A DNA stretch of 64,000 nt from Petunia secreta (Eukaryota; Streptophyta; Magnoliopsida; Solanales; Solanaceae): assembly GCA_029990175.1 (NCBI GenBank), contig JARKIP010000064.1, positions 15,642,001-15,706,000 on the forward strand, written 5' to 3'. The notes beneath the pieces were generated by a model. The model ran no database searches. It saw only the letters and a program-made list of their open reading frames with translations, and was not told the origin of the DNA. A program made the translations under genes and the position numbers. Each line of letters starts with the position of its first letter. The stretch's first letter is position 1. Below are positions 47,062 through 60,743 of this stretch, in pieces.

Positions 47062-50000
47062 TTAAGTAGTCGGTACATAAGATGTGCTAGGAGCACAGTT
47101 AACAGTAGAGGCCATAGATGTAATGGCTGAACTATTAGTAGTGATGGCTAGGTTATACATATTCGAACGCAAAATAGTGGCCATATTGCCATACTGAGAT
47201 AAAATACTACATGCATTAGATGAGATAGTCCTATTATAGGTAGTAGCTTCTTGATCTGAACGAGTTGCATTGATTACAAGCTCGATCATGTTAGCATAGG
47301 TATACAACTGGTTTGTTGTTGGAAGATGGAGAGCTTGTTGAGCCAAAATATGAGCAACTCTGTTTGCTTCTCTAAAACTATGCCGAACCACTGGATTCCC
47401 CAGCTTCTGAAGTGCGCACCTGCAGTCATGGGTTAAATTAGCATACAACGCATTATCATGTTCTAGTAACTGTAATACTTCAATAGAGTCAGTGTCAATT
47501 TAAATAGAGTTAAAATCATAATCTAGTGCAATAAGGAGCCCAGAATGCAAGGCTTTTAATTCCATAGATGTATGGGAAGAGGCCATTTGCTGCATGGAAA
47601 AACAAAGTATCCATTTACCTTCATGATCCCGGAATAGTCCACCTATTCCTCCTTTTTTGGTCAATGGATTGAAAGCACCATCGATATTAAGTTTTAAAAG
47701 ATTAACAGGAGGTGGCATCCATGTAAAGGATAGAGTAATTTTGTTTGAAGGGATACTAGTTTTAGTTGTAGAGAAGTGAAATTCCAGTGCATGCATAACG
47801 GCACGCTGAGTGGATAGATATTTGTGGATGTTTTCATGAATGTTATGGTTCCTAGTAATCCAAAGGTGCCCAATGGCAAATGGGAGAAAGATAGACCAAC
47901 TAATATGGCCAGTTGGAAGAACATGATTTGAAAAGGAACTCCAAAGGGCATAGAGCCAATGGGACTGCTGAGACAAGCGATATGGGTCGATTTGAAGTTC
48001 ACTCCAGAATGAGATGGCAAGGGGACAATATAAAAAGATATGTTCAATGGTCTCAACATCATGACAATGGTAGCATTGTGAGTCAGCAAGAATCCTTAAG
48101 TGTGATAAATAGGATTTAGTAGGTAATTTCTGATGCTGAATTTGCCAAAATAATATTTTAATTTTAGGCAAAGTTGTTAGATTCCAAATCCAATCAAAAT
48201 TAGACACTATAGGGGAAGGTGATTGAATTAGTTGATAGACAGATTTTATACTAAATATCCCATTGGATGTCAAAGTCCAAAATGGAGTATCCTTAGGAGA
48301 GTTTGGGGGAGTAGTGGACATGGTATTAAGTATATTAATAATATGATGCGGAAGTTCCAAGGATAGTAAGTGCCAATTCCAAGATGCTGTATTTTTTATT
48401 TGACACACAGTATACTTTTCTTCTTGATAGGTTAAGGGGCCAAAAATAGTAGACCTTAAGGAAAGTGCACTGGGTAGATTTGGAACCCAGTTATCATACC
48501 AAAAGTTGATAGAGTCACCTTGTCCTAAATGCCAACCAAGAGCCTTGTTGTAAAAGTGCCACCGTTTTTGGATATTTTTCCAGATAAAGGAGGGTGAGGA
48601 AGACCTTTTATTTAACTTATATTTTTGAGTAAGTGTAGCAGCCCACAGATGTGATGGGTTGAGAAACATTCTCCAGGCCAGACTTGTAATTAAAGCCAGA
48701 TTTTTATGCTTTGCTTGTCGAAGGCCTAGTCCTCCTTGATTTTTAGGGAGAGTGATAATATCCCTTCCCACATAATGCATTTTCCTTTGATTTGTTGAGG
48801 AACCCCAGATAAAATCCCTTTGAATTTTATCAATCAAACCTAAAGTTTTCCTGGGGAGGAAATGATATTGCATGGTATGAGCAGGAATTGCATTAAGTGT
48901 AGCTTTTGCAAGTGTGAGCCTGCCAGCTAGGGTTAAGAAGTTAGATTTTCAGGAAGAAAGTTTAGTCATTAGATTATCGATAATATACTGAAAATCAGTA
49001 GGCTTAGGGTTTCTGTTGATAATAGGAAACCCTAGGTACTTTCCAGAAGATGTAGAATTTGTGTAGGGGAGGATAGTATTTATAGACTGCTTTATATTTG
49101 ATAGGCAGCTTGAGGAATAAATCAGCCTAGTTTTGCAAGTATTGATCTTCTGACCAGATAACTTGCAAAATATAGTAAGACATTGAGCAATTGAAGAAGC
49201 TGATTTAAGGTTAGCTTCAGACATAATAGTCAAATCATCAGCATAAAACAGACGTGTGATAGTAGGTCCATTTGGGAAAATTTGAATGGGGTCCCATAGA
49301 TTATAGTCAACATAATTGTTGATTAGGTTAGAAAGCATCTCCATAGAGAGGATGAAAAGATAAGGAGATAAGGGATCACCCTATCTTATTCCTCTAGATG
49401 GGGAGAAGAATTCTGTTAGGGAACCATTGACCATTATAGCAATGGTACTAGTAGAAATACATGAAAGGATTAGCTTAATGATGTTTGGAGGGAATTTAAA
49501 GTATAGTAGGATCCGGTATATGAAAGACCATTCTAGTCTATCAAAGGCTTTTTCTAAATCAATCTTAAGCATCATTTTAGCCTTTGAACTTTTAGATTTT
49601 AGGAAATGAGACATAATTTCTTGAATTATAATAGCATTATCAGAAGTACGTCTACCTTTTAAAAAACTTGTCTGACATGGACTGATAATGGTATTTAAGA
49701 TAGGCTTCATTCTATTAACTATGATCTTAGAGACTATCTTATAGATGGTACTGCATAGACCAATAGGTCTAACATTTTTGAGATTATTGGCATTAGGAAA
49801 CTTGGGGAGTAAGCAAAGGTGAGTTTTATTAATCTCAGGGGGGATAGTATAAGTATTAAAAACTTCATGACAAAATTTTACAACAGCCGGTCCAACTATA
49901 GACCAATAGTGTTGATAAAAGAAGGGGTGTAATCCATCTGGACCTGGAGCTTTGTAGGGTTTAAATGAAAAAACAGCTTTAGTAATTTCAATATCTTTTA

Positions 50001-51303
50001 AAGGGGAGTCCAGAGTGGCTAGGTCAACATTATGATAACTAGTAGCAGAAGTAAGGATGTTATGTAACTCAGTAGTGACATGGTCAGTTGCAAAGATGTT
50101 CTTAAAATAAGAAAGAGTATGGTTAAATAACTCCTCAGAAGTATCTATCCAATTATTCGAATCATTTTTAAAGAAATGGATTTTATTAGCTCTACGTCTA
50201 TTGAGAGCAGATAGATGATAGAATTTTGTATTGGCATCACCATCGTTAAGCCAGTTAATTCTAGAACGCATTTTCCAATAGTTTTCTTCATGAATTAGAA
50301 TATTATTATATTCTTTTAGAAGATCTTTTTCTAATGACTGAAGGAAGAAACTAGTAGGATAGTGTGATGAATGTTGAATTCCACCTATCCTGGCTAGCAA
50401 TCTTTTCTTATTTTTCAGAATATTCCCAAAAGTCTGAGAACTGCAAACCTGAATGGAAGATATAAAATGAGGAATAGCTACTTGGAGATCATTTTTATCC
50501 CAACTTTGGGTAAGAATTTGTTTAAACTCCTGATGAGAGCTCCAAAATGATTCTAATCGAAAGGGCTTACAGATGGGAGGTGTAAAGGAATTAAAAATAT
50601 TAACTAACATAGGAGTATGGTCTGAGTGTGTTTTAGGTAAATGAGTAATGGAAATGTCTGGGTACAAACATAACCAGTCATCATTAGCCAAACAACTATC
50701 TAGTCTTTCAAGGATTAAACTCCTAGATCTTCTTTTATGATTTGACCATGTGAATTTAGCACCTTTGAACCCTAAATCTTAAAGGTGACAATAGTCCAAA
50801 CATTTAGCAAAACAAGACTGCCTTAAACGATTTATTTGTCTTCCACCAATTTTTTCATCTTGAGTTAAAATATCATTAAAATATCCCCCCAAAAACCAAG
50901 GGCCTTTATAAGTATTATAGATAAGTCTTAGGTTATCCCATAATTTCAACCTATTAGCAAATTTAGGACTGACATAAATAGTAGAAAACAGCCATGGCTT
51001 GTGATTTGGGAGTACCTGTATCATTGCATGGATTTCTTGTTCCTTAGTTTGGATATCATACAGGGTCAGCACATTTGTTTTCCATAGGACAACCATTCCC
51101 CCAGATGTTCCTCTGGCCGGGACTTCAATCATTCTATCAAATCCATAAAAAATTCTAATGGCCACATGAGTAACCATTTTTGTTTCAACTAGAGCCAATG
51201 AACAAGGCTTATGAGTTGCTATTAAATCACCCAAGTTCCTCCTAAAAACTTCATTATTTCCTCCTCTAATGTTCCAGATTATGAAGCTTGTTTTGGAACT
51301 CAT
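47062..51303 (-). pseudogene. LINE ORF2: endonuclease, reverse transcriptase, RNase H
   Basis: The frame opens at MSSKTSFIIWNIRGG (51303) and keeps one frame to 47062, with in-frame stops only at 50779, 49381, 48949 and 47500. Endonuclease motifs: IIWNIRGG, LVETKM, GGYFNDI (Tyr where Asp is usual) and SDHTPML. Reverse transcriptase: KAPGPDGLHPFF, MMLKIDLEKAFDRLEW, GDPLSPYLFI and FYADDLTIM with both catalytic Asp. A zinc-binding zf-RVT region (CYHCHDVETIEHIFLYC) follows, then RNase H: LNIDGAFN, MELKAL, IDTDS and REANRVAH. Length is about 1,413 codons. The few stops suggest a fairly recent insertion. Confidence 0.93.
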
Positions 51304-51633
51304 TGTTAACGGGTTGTTTTGTCTTTTGTTCAAGTGAATGCCCTCCTCCAAAGCCACCATGTGGTTCCTGGCTATTGTGGGGTTCAGAACTGTTGCAAAT
51401 TTCCCTGCAGCCTTGTTGATCGTGGGACGAATGTCTAGGGAGCATTTGAACAGTGCAGGAAGTAAAGTCAGGATGTATTTCCTGTCCTCCATTTCTGGAA
51501 ACAGCATGCATTTTGCCACGCGAAGGCTTGAAGTTTCTGTGAACGATTGGTGGAGACCTTGATGCCCCCCCACTACTTCTCCCTCTTCCATATCTTGATC
51601 CTGTCCTGGGGGGGGGGGGGAGGGTGCATCCTC

Positions 51634-54015
51634 CTAATTCAGAAGCTCCTCCTGGGGTTCCTCCTCTTGGGGAACAAGTGGAGGATTGAGAGGCTGATCT
51701 TGAGGAAATAAGGGAGGGTTCAAGGACGGGTCTTGATTGTTCACAGGTGGTTGCATGTGTTGATTGGGTGGATTCATTGGAGGAGGTGGGTTCACTGGCT
51801 GGGCCAATAGAGGAGGAGCATTCAATTCCAGTGGTGGAAAGAATGGCAGATTTGGAAGAGGATTGATCATTTGAGGCATGTTGGGGAAGTTCCAGTGGTT
51901 GTTTGGAAATAAGGCTGCAGCAAGAGCTGGGGCCAAGGGGTCTAGAACATTCATCATCTAAAGATGGTTTACATAATTTTCCATAGCTAAGCGCATCCCT
52001 TTTGTGATTAGTTGAGCCAGGAATCTCTGATTCTAAAGGAGTAGAATGGTTTCCTGGCTATTGATATCCAGGTTGAATGAAGCTGCATGACCTTCCAGGG
52101 ATTGTTCCAGCCAAGAAAGTGGTTGATGGTGAGGAGGGAGGGGGGGGGGGTGTCAAAGATCATTGGAGGTGGTGGTTGTGCATTGAAGTTGTGGGGTGGA
52201 ACATTGTTGTTTGCCATCCTTTGTGGGGGAAGTCTCCTCAAGACTGGAATTAGTATCACTCTCCTTCGATGGAGACGATATTGATGAGGAAACATTTGAG
52301 ATTTGTGGTTCAAGTAGATTATCTAGGATGATATATTGGTTTTTGGGACAATCTTTTGCTTGTATATCGATTTGCATGGAAGCAGTAGGATTGGGTAGTG
52401 AATTTAAGCTATCATTCACTATGAACGAATGAGAGCACTGCATGTCCACTTGGCCGAAGGATTTGTCCATTTGTATAGCTTTTGCATTTGTTTTGGGTGA
52501 GTTGTCACCTTGGGAGTTGATACTTTTTGCATGAGGAAGTGAGGTGGCTGCCGTATGCGTTTTAGAATTAATTATTAAATTTGTGTTAATTTGTAAAGGC
52601 ATGGTAGGAGGGCAACTCAATGATTGAGTAGTATGGCCCACTGGATGAGCTGCCACGTTATTAACACGTGTGGTGAGAGGGGCCAAAAAGGCACTTTTTG
52701 GGGGTGTATTACTTTCATTTAGCACATTTGGCAGTATTGTGTCTTCTTCCATTAAAGTAGATAGAGAGTGAAATTTATTATGCTGGGACAAAGATTTTCT
52801 GTGTAAGGGAGTAGGGTCCAGACCCACCTTTTTGGAAGCATCTATATGCTTGGACGATGGTAAAGGAGAAGAAGGTAGACTAACATTATTTTTACTAAGC
52901 AACATAGAACTACTACTATTATTACTACTTTTTAATCTATAAGTAAAAGTTTTTTTATCAAACTTAAACTCTTCTGAAGGAGTAATTAAAGGAGAGGAAA
53001 TACCTAATTGAGATCTAACGGATTTAAAGGAAGATGAAGAGTTACCCTTTGTTGGACGTTTCCTTCTAGGGAACTGGACCGTTTGCCATTGCATATCCAT
53101 AGTTTGATCCATTTGTTGCACACCCTGTTGACTATTGGAGTTCAACATCAATGAACAACCTGGGTTTTCCTGCATTGAGACTTGAGAAGCAGTGATTATG
53201 AAAGAACAGCGGGAAGTTTGATGACCTAAAAAACCACATTTAGTGCATAGAAGACCATTGCCTTCATATATGACTGGTTGTTTATGAGCACCAATCATTA
53301 CAAAAGCCGTAACAGGCGTATGCAGGGAAACTTCAATGCATAAACGTGCATATCGACCTCGTAGGGCTGTGCTTGTACAGAAATCTATTTTCAAAAGTTT
53401 ACCCAAGGCAGAACCAATTTTGGTGAGGATAATATTATCATAGAATTCTGTGGGGAGATGTGGGAGTCTAACCCAAACTGCAGAGGTCAAAGGTTTATCA
53501 TCATTAGGTACAAAATTTGGTATCCAATGATTTACTGTTAGAAAAAATCCATTAACGAACCATGGACCAAAAGATAAAACCTTTTTCATATTATTTTCAT
53601 CATTGAACTTAACAATAAAATAGTCAAAACCTAAATCAATTAAGATAAGATCCTCAGACGGTTTCCATAGTTCAGAAAGCTTTACCTTTAGGTAGGAGTG
53701 ATTAATACGCTTACCAAAGAGTTTGATGATCAAAGAGTATCTCCATGGGGCATAAATCCGATCCCTATCTTGTTGTGAAAGATTAATGCCATCCAGTTGT
53801 TGACAAAGAACTTGTGAAGATGATTCTGGAGATGCATGCATAGGTTCATCAACTGGAGAATTGAAATTTGTTTGCGTAGTGTTGGTGTCACAGAACTTTT
53901 GAAAAGCAAGAAGTTTTTGTTTGAATGAATCTGGTTGAGCTTTTGCATTATCAGATTGTGTAAAGTCGGGTGGTTTGGGGGGAATTGTGACCGTCTCGTA
54001 TTGATTAGGTTCCAT
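51634..54015 (-). pseudogene. LINE ORF1: DUF4283 / CCHC RNA-binding protein
   Basis: The ATG at 54015 gives MEPNQYETVTIPPKPPDF. The DUF4283 domain (RYSLIIKLFGKRINHSYLK, then FGPWFVNGFFL) is followed by a zinc knuckle (CTKCGFLGHQTSRC) and a long Ser/Asn/Pro linker. The first frame ends at 52153 beside an 11-base G run (52140-52150). Reading then continues in another frame (52313-52008), followed by a Pro/Asn-rich segment (51957-51634). A second G run lies at 51608-51620. ORF1 proteins of this family bind LINE RNA. Confidence 0.88.
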
Positions 54016-54113
54016 TAATGGCGTGGGGAATTGTAACCAGAGTTATTGAGGGAAGATGGAGAGGCTTAGAGAGAAGTTGAACTGTCTCTCTCTCAATCTA
54101 TATTTATTTATAT

Positions 54114-54748
54114 TATTATACTATTGTAAGTAGTTCTTTCTCCTTAGTCATAGTACCGTTTCTGGCAATTATTGCTATCATCTATTTATCTTTTCTTTTG
54201 TATGCTAGTCTTATATATATTATATTAATATTAATAATAATACTAATACTACTACTACCACCCGTTTTCATCTTTTTATTACTTTATTGTACTACTTATA
54301 ATAATAATAAAAATATTTTCATACTATTTGTTTCTTTTTATAATAATTTTTTATTTTTACAAAGTTTCATTACTTTACTTTGTTATTTAATATTACCACA
54401 TTACTATCACCATTGTTCTTATCTATATCTATATAATAGTATTGTACTCTTTTTATCTTTCTTCTTTTATTGACATTATTATTATTATTTACTATTTTTT
54501 TTCGACTTAGTATTACTAATATTACTACTATTTTAAGAATTAATTTTAAGAATTTCAAGTAGTGTATGACCCGCTCTTCTTTAAAAAAGTTAGTCAATTA
54601 CGATCTTGAAATTGAAGATCTTTGCGGTTTCGCAAGAAAGGGCAAACATCATCTTCTCAAAGCGTAACTTTTGAAGGAATGGAACACCAACTAAGAGATG
54701 ACAACAACCGACTGGGAATTCCACCACCAGTCCATGTAAAGGAGCAGT
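54114..54748 (+). other. Athila-like leader, second part
   Basis: Very A/T-rich leader with many ATTATT-type words. A short reading frame near 54680 (MEHQLRDDNNRLG) precedes gag in another frame. It could be the decayed gag start. Confidence 0.5.
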
Positions 54749-55268
54749 TTGATGAAGTGGTATCAAGACCAAAACAGAATCCTAAGGGATTATGCTAGAC
54801 CTGACCGTTTTAACTGTGAATCTAGTGTCAGGAACCCTCTTGTGGCAGCCAATAACTTTGAAATCAGGACATGCCTGATTCAAACAATTCAAAAGTCTTG
54901 CACCTTTACTTGTGATCTAAGTGAAGATCCACATAGTCATTTAATTAATTTTTTAGAATTGGTTGAAACTGCTAAGTATAATGGAGTACCTCCTGAAGCA
55001 ATAAAATGAAGGCTATTTCCTTTTTCTTTAAAAAGAGATGCTAAGACTTGGTTGCGAAGTTTGCCTCAAGGTTCTATTACAACATGGGACCAGATGACTC
55101 AGAAGTTTTTAAATAAATGTTTCTCCCCTGCTAAAACAACAAAGTTAAGACAAGATATTTCTAATTTCTTGCGGACTGACACTGAGTCAGTTTATAACGC
55201 ATGGGAAAGATTAAAAATAATGCTAAGAAAATATCCTCATCATGATATTCCTGAACATATGCAGTTGT
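54749..55268 (+). pseudogene. Athila-like Gag, N-terminal part
   Basis: It shows DQNRILRDYARPDRFN, LINFLELVETAKYNGVPPEA, a stop, then RLFPFSLKRDAKTWLRSLPQ, SITTWDQMTQKFLNKCF and YNAWERLKIMLRKYPHHDIP. This is the standard Athila/Tat-type Gag core. It is cut at 55268 by a CACTA element and resumes at 59461 in the same frame. Confidence 0.9.
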
Positions 55269-55621
55269 CACTACAGCAAATTAGGTCTTTAATTACACTT
55301 GAAAAGTGTGCCCAAAACTAGCTGGAACTGTGGCCCTTGATCAATGGCCACACTTTTTGATTTGAGGCAACGCTTTTCTGAGGGTGGCCTAAAGAGGCGT
55401 TACCTTGACCTAAGGCAACGCTTTTCATGAGGCAAAGGCCACGGTTTATAAAAAGCGTGGCTTTTTGTAAGTAGCTACACTTTTGAAGCGTGGCCGTTGC
55501 TACCTTATAAGCCACACCTTTCAAGTGTTGTTGAAAAGGTTTCTCATAAAGCAACACTTGTAAAACGTGACCTTTCTTACTATGTAGTCACACTTTTACA
55601 GAGAACCTAAGGTCACACTTC

Positions 55622-55627
<6 letters not shown>

Positions 55628-55685
<58 letters not shown>
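55628..55685. repeat. (ATT)n microsatellite
   Basis: About 58 bp of ATT repeats just inside the left subterminal region of the second CACTA element. Confidence 0.95.
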
Positions 55686-55686
<1 letters not shown>

Positions 55687-58600
55687 TACATATAATATCA
55701 CTCAACTATAAAGAAATCAAGCACTGCATTAACAAAAATAACATAACTATTTAAAAATCTTATGCATTGCAATAAACTTCCAAAAATTCATGTAATACAT
55801 CAACTATTATAACAAATTGCTTCAAGGTCAGCACTAGCTATGAAATATACAAAACCTAATGTATAAATACAATCATAAATAATAAGCTTCATAATTTCAT
55901 AAACTTCAAATAGATCAAATTGATTTCTTGGCCACCATTTTGAAATGTGTCACATGAATTTTTCTACAAATTCAAATAATATAAAAAAGATTAGACAAAA
56001 AACAAGAGTATGCGAGTACAAACTCAATTAAGAAAGAGATTACCAGTTATCCTATCATAAACTAGGGGCTAATACAGATATTTCATAATTCAAAGATGCA
56101 TGTTACTCTAGGATGACGTAATTCACGTTCTTACACTAATGTATCATGATGCACTACTTCAAAGAAGACTATTTATCCATTTACTGTATATCATATTTCA
56201 GCAATAGCTCTAGGTCTTCAAAACCTATATTACTATACAACCAAACCATTTCTATACACGCCTAAAAGATCCATCAAGGGAAAAATAGTGTAACTTCAAG
56301 CTCCATCTGGATATCAAGATTGACAAACCTAAATTTAAAAGTAAAATAAGACCAGTAAAACAACTCTACTTAAGCATTTGAAAGAAGAGAAGTGCTATCT
56401 CAAAAATAGCAAAGTTGGTTCCTCTGTGACAGTTGGAAATCTGAGAAATCTAAGCTAATTGAATCTATCTGAGAACAAGTTATCTGATAATATTCATGTC
56501 CTTGGCAACTTCATTAAACTGAAAAACAAACCAGACAAAATAAAAAACAGCCTTAAAAGTCGGACTATATATACCTTAAACAATAAAAACTCGTTAGCCT
56601 TTCAAGCACTTGTCCGCTGAAACTTCATAACATCTAATGGAATTTGAATTTGTACAGCAGGTAAATCTAAAAGAAAATAATAACATACCAAGTTTCTCTT
56701 GCATCCGGCCCTTCTCCATTATACAAGTTCCACATGTGCAGTGTTTATATCTAATCCAAGCAATTTTTCACATAGAAACCTCACAACAAAATGGAATGAG
56801 AACTATCAAACAGAGAGATTACTTATGGATGACAAGTATAAGATAATGGGGCAAATGAACCAAACTGGAATGCCAAGAATATGTAAAGTTTCTTGTCATT
56901 AACTACAGTACACTAGACTAACGAAAGAGAGCGTAGGCATAACTAGTTTATGTAGTGACGTAAAAGACTAACTAGATAAGTAAATTTGTTCGAAGTAAAG
57001 TAATAACAAAGTACATTATTAGAAGGATCAAACTTTAAAGATGATAGATTGTAGATAGCTTTCGCAACACACCAATTTTCCTTCAACATTACAAATGGCA
57101 CATCCATAGTAGTATTAGATGAGACATACAGAAAAGAAATAAAACTCAGAACCAGTTGGCATGGAAAAAAAATATTGACTGGCTAAATTTACAAGCTAGA
57201 AACATGAAGATAAAGGTAATATACTCATTAAGGTGGACCATCCAAAAGGACAATATATAGTAAATATCTCTAATTTCAACCTTGAGAAGACTACATCTAA
57301 TTGGAAAACTTTATACCTGCAATGCAAAGTAATAGCTGCTAGCTCCATCTACCTTTAGTGTCACTCTTCTTAATCTATCTTTTCATACTTGTCCTACCTT
57401 AAGAATCCACTGCATTTTAGTTATAACCTCAGGTCATGCTTCTTCAAATTCTTTAGTAAATTAAAACTCATTAGGAGACGGGGATAACAAACTACTTGCT
57501 AGCGTTCCTTTTCAAGAGTTTACCTGGTCAACAAGCACTCCACATGCTTGAGAGCTTCATGACTCCAACAGGTGTGACTACATTAAAAAATGATATATAT
57601 TGCACCTAACAAACAAATTTGTCTTGCCTCATGATTTTCCTTCTATTCTTACTTTTCACTGATAAAAGAACAAAACAAAGTATCTTTCGTTTGGTTCTTT
57701 GACCCTTTTAAGATGTAGGACAATAATATTTACAATGAGCTATAAAGATTTTCCTTTTGGCTCTTTGGTTAGAAGAAAAACTCATCTATAATTTATAGCT
57801 CGCAAGCCATAAAAGGGAAAAAAGATAGAGCAATGTAAAGTCTAAAACAAAAAACATACGCTTAACTAACTTCACTGTTATGGATATATAACTTGTATAT
57901 CAATCATAAAGAGTGTAATGAATTGATTAACTTAAGCCTTAATGATCAGTAACAGTAACAAAGAATAAAGAAATAAAACTTAAAGAAGAACCTAACAGCC
58001 ATCAATCCACCCTAGTACATAATCCAACTACTAGAAAAAGAGAAGAACAATAAGCATTATAAAGGCACACTACTAATAACACCAAGACACTATCAAATAA
58101 ATAGGTTGTACCATTACTAGATTAAGAGAGCACTAACACATTTCCAACACAAACTTTTGACAAAGAAAGTAGCCGCTAAAATCACGTAATCATCAAATAC
58201 TTTGGTTTTTTCATGTTAATATAATTTAGAAAGAACATTCTTCTATGGTCTGTAATCTGGAGTATTTACTATATTTCTCTGTAAAGCATCCAGTCCAAGA
58301 AAAAATCAACCTGAATTCCAAATCCCACCAAAGTCAAAACCAAATCCCTTAAACCCCAATCCCTAGCACACACCCAAAGGAGAAATTAAACTTTTGACTT
58401 ATGATTTCACATATATTGGAAGTTTTAACGCAAATAGAATGCACAGTGAGACATAAATAGATTTATAATGAAATTAAAGAAAAGAGAAAAAGGTACATGG
58501 AAATAACTAATAGGCAGAATATTACCAAAATTGAAGCAAATTGGCTAAACTAGTTTATCTCTAGGGTTTCATCAATAGGAGCTTTTAGAAATTACTTGTC

Positions 58601-59164
58601 ACTAAGTTTAAACTTTTTAATGTGATTTGGGCTCCAACGCAAGCCCTTATTTTTTGTTGGGCTCATTACACAAACAGCCACCATACACAAAATATTTACT
58701 AAAAAATGGCCACAACTATTTGTAGCCAATATTAATAACAAAATAATTAGAATATATATTATTAGAAAAATAATAATATTCATTAATAAATACCTAAAAT
58801 ATTAAATATCAAACAAAAAATATTGTATCTGTCCCAAAAAATAAGGAATATGGGGAATACACGTACTACAGCAACTACTCTCCTAGAATCCTAACTACAC
58901 CAACACACTGCCCCTATATTCCCATATTTATCGGAATAATATTCAGTACATTTAATTTACAGAAATATTCAAAAAACTAATATTAATAAAAAAGTATTTA
59001 AAAAGAAATGGCTACAGAAAGTTAATATCAACAAAAGGTGTTTATAATTAGAAAATAATTTTGATGAATGTTCATGTAGGGTAAAAAATCCTTTTTTTTG
59101 TTTCAGAATTTGAAGTATATTTATGAAATTTTAATGGTAAAGTTTTAGAGGGAAAATTTTGGTG
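55686..59164. other. Interior of the second CACTA element, no gene recognised
   Basis: About 3.5 kb of A/T-rich sequence. I looked for transposase blocks and host-gene exons on both strands and found none that I can support. Confidence 0.5.
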
Positions 59165-59460
59165 CAAATTTTTTAGAACGCTTTTCATGTGTAGGTATAA
59201 GTATTCATAAACGAGACCATTGTGAAGTGTGGCTTTACAACCATATAAGCGTTTCCAAATACTTTAACCAATGGCAACACTTAACATACGTGCTCTTTAT
59301 TTACAAAGGGCACGTTTTACCGGGGTTGCCATATTTTCGTTGCTAAAAGTCATAGGCAAAGGCCACCCCTAAACAAACGTGCCTATAGATATTTTTTGCC
59401 ACACTTTTCAAGTGTAGTCTAAAATAAATGTGGCCGTAGGCCATATTTGTTGTAGTGTGT

Positions 59461-60743
59461 ACATTTTCTATCACGGGCTAAAACCGTCTTCTAGAAATGT
59501 GATAGATGCAGATGCAGGAGGTTTCATAATGGGCAAAACCATAGTTGAAGCATTGCAATTGTTGAACGAAATTTTTGAAAATGCCATTCAATGGACGTCT
59601 GATCGTGTAATAATAAAGAGAGCCGCAACAGTAAATTAGGCAGACGCTTTAAATACACTAACACAACATATCGTTTCTTTGGCACAAAAGTTTGAATCAT
59701 TTTAGCTTAATACACAACAATCAAGCCAATCTAAGGCTTGTGACATGTGTGGAGGAAACCATCTGAACCATGAGTGCCAAGCAACCAATCAAAATGATGA
59801 ACAGGTCAATGTCATCGGTTACAAGCCGTACCCTTTTGGAAGTCCAGTGGCACAAAAACACCCAGGATTTCAATGGAGCAATCCAAATGGAGCGGAGAAT
59901 TCTCAAAGTTTCGAGAAGCAACCAATACAGGGTCCTCCAGGTTAGCAGAATCAAAATCGAGGGCAACGAAATTTCAGGCCGTATCAACAAGCAGTTCTGT
60001 ATCAGCAAAGGCCTCAACAAGCACATCCAAGTCTTGATGACCTTTTGTACAAGTACATTAAGACAACTGACGAGAAAATGAAAAGTCAAAATTCTGCCCT
60101 CAAGAATTTGGAAATTCAGGTAAGCCAATTGGCAACTCTTATGTCAGAAAAGATTCAAGGTCCCTTACCAAGTAATATAGAGAAAAATCCAAAGGAACAC
60201 CTTAAGGTCATCGCCTTACGGTCAGGTAAGAATCTTGATAAACCTTATATAGACAGACATGACAAGAGTTTGTCAGACCAACAAGTAGACAAGGGTAAGA
60301 ATGTTGACACACTTTCTAAACCACTAGAAAAGAAAGAAGACAAGAAAAAGGAAGAAAAGAATATAGAGAAAATGACTCCTTTCCCTGTGACAATTCCTTT
60401 TCCACAACAAATGAAAAAAGAAAAGCTTGATGGTCAGTTTGAAATTTTTTTAGAAATTTTAAAACAAATTCACATTAATATTCCTTTCACTGATGCTTTA
60501 CTACAAATGCCTTCATATGCCAAGTACTTAAAAGAAATTTTGTCAAGTAAAAGAAAATTTGAAGAAGTTTCTGTGGTAATGCTTACTGAAAAATGCAGTG
60601 CTATACTTCAAAACAAGCTACCACAAAAACTTGGTGACCCAAGTAGTTTTACAATTCCTTGCACTTTGGGTGGAATTTATATTGAAAAAGCACTTTATGA
60701 TTCTGGAGCTTCAATAAATTTGATGCATTTTTTTTATTTTTAG
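59461..60743 (+). pseudogene. Athila-like Gag C-terminal part and protease
   Basis: Gag resumes with IFYHGLKPSSRNVIDADAGG. A zinc-knuckle-like CDMCGGNHLNHEC follows (near 59740), then the linker NPKEHLKVIALRSGKN. The retropepsin motif is ALYDSGASINLMHF near 60690-60730. Stops near 59637, 59703 and 59943, and a frameshift near 60045, break the frame. The protease frame ends just after the active site. Confidence 0.88.

Larger units (their letters stand above)
47026..54097 (-). mobile_element. Full-length plant L1 LINE
   Basis: The 16-bp target duplication CTATATTTATTTATAT occurs at 47010-47025 and 54098-54113. On the minus strand the element ends in a poly(A) (plus-strand T run to 47033) and starts with a CT-rich leader at 54097. 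It carries ORF1 and ORF2 in the usual order. At 7.07 kb it is full length for a plant L1 with an RNase H domain. Confidence 0.95.
55269..59457. mobile_element. Second CACTA transposon, non-autonomous
   Basis: It begins CACTACAGCAAATTAGG. Its end, in reverse complement, begins CACTACAACAAATATGG. TGT is duplicated at 55266-55268 and 59458-59460. The subterminal parts (55290-55625 and 59165-59450) repeat words such as ACTTGAAAAGTGTGGCC and AAGCGTGGCC in both orientations. The interior contains an (ATT)n run at 55628-55685 and otherwise A/T-rich sequence with no recognisable transposase or gene. The target lies in a gag codon series that stays in frame across the insert. Confidence 0.94.

Noticed and set aside
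53730..53948. A minus-strand open frame overlapping LINE ORF1
   Set aside because: An alternate frame inside ORF1 with no independent support.
54198..54597. Open frames on both strands in the Athila leader
   Set aside because: Low-complexity A/T-rich translations.
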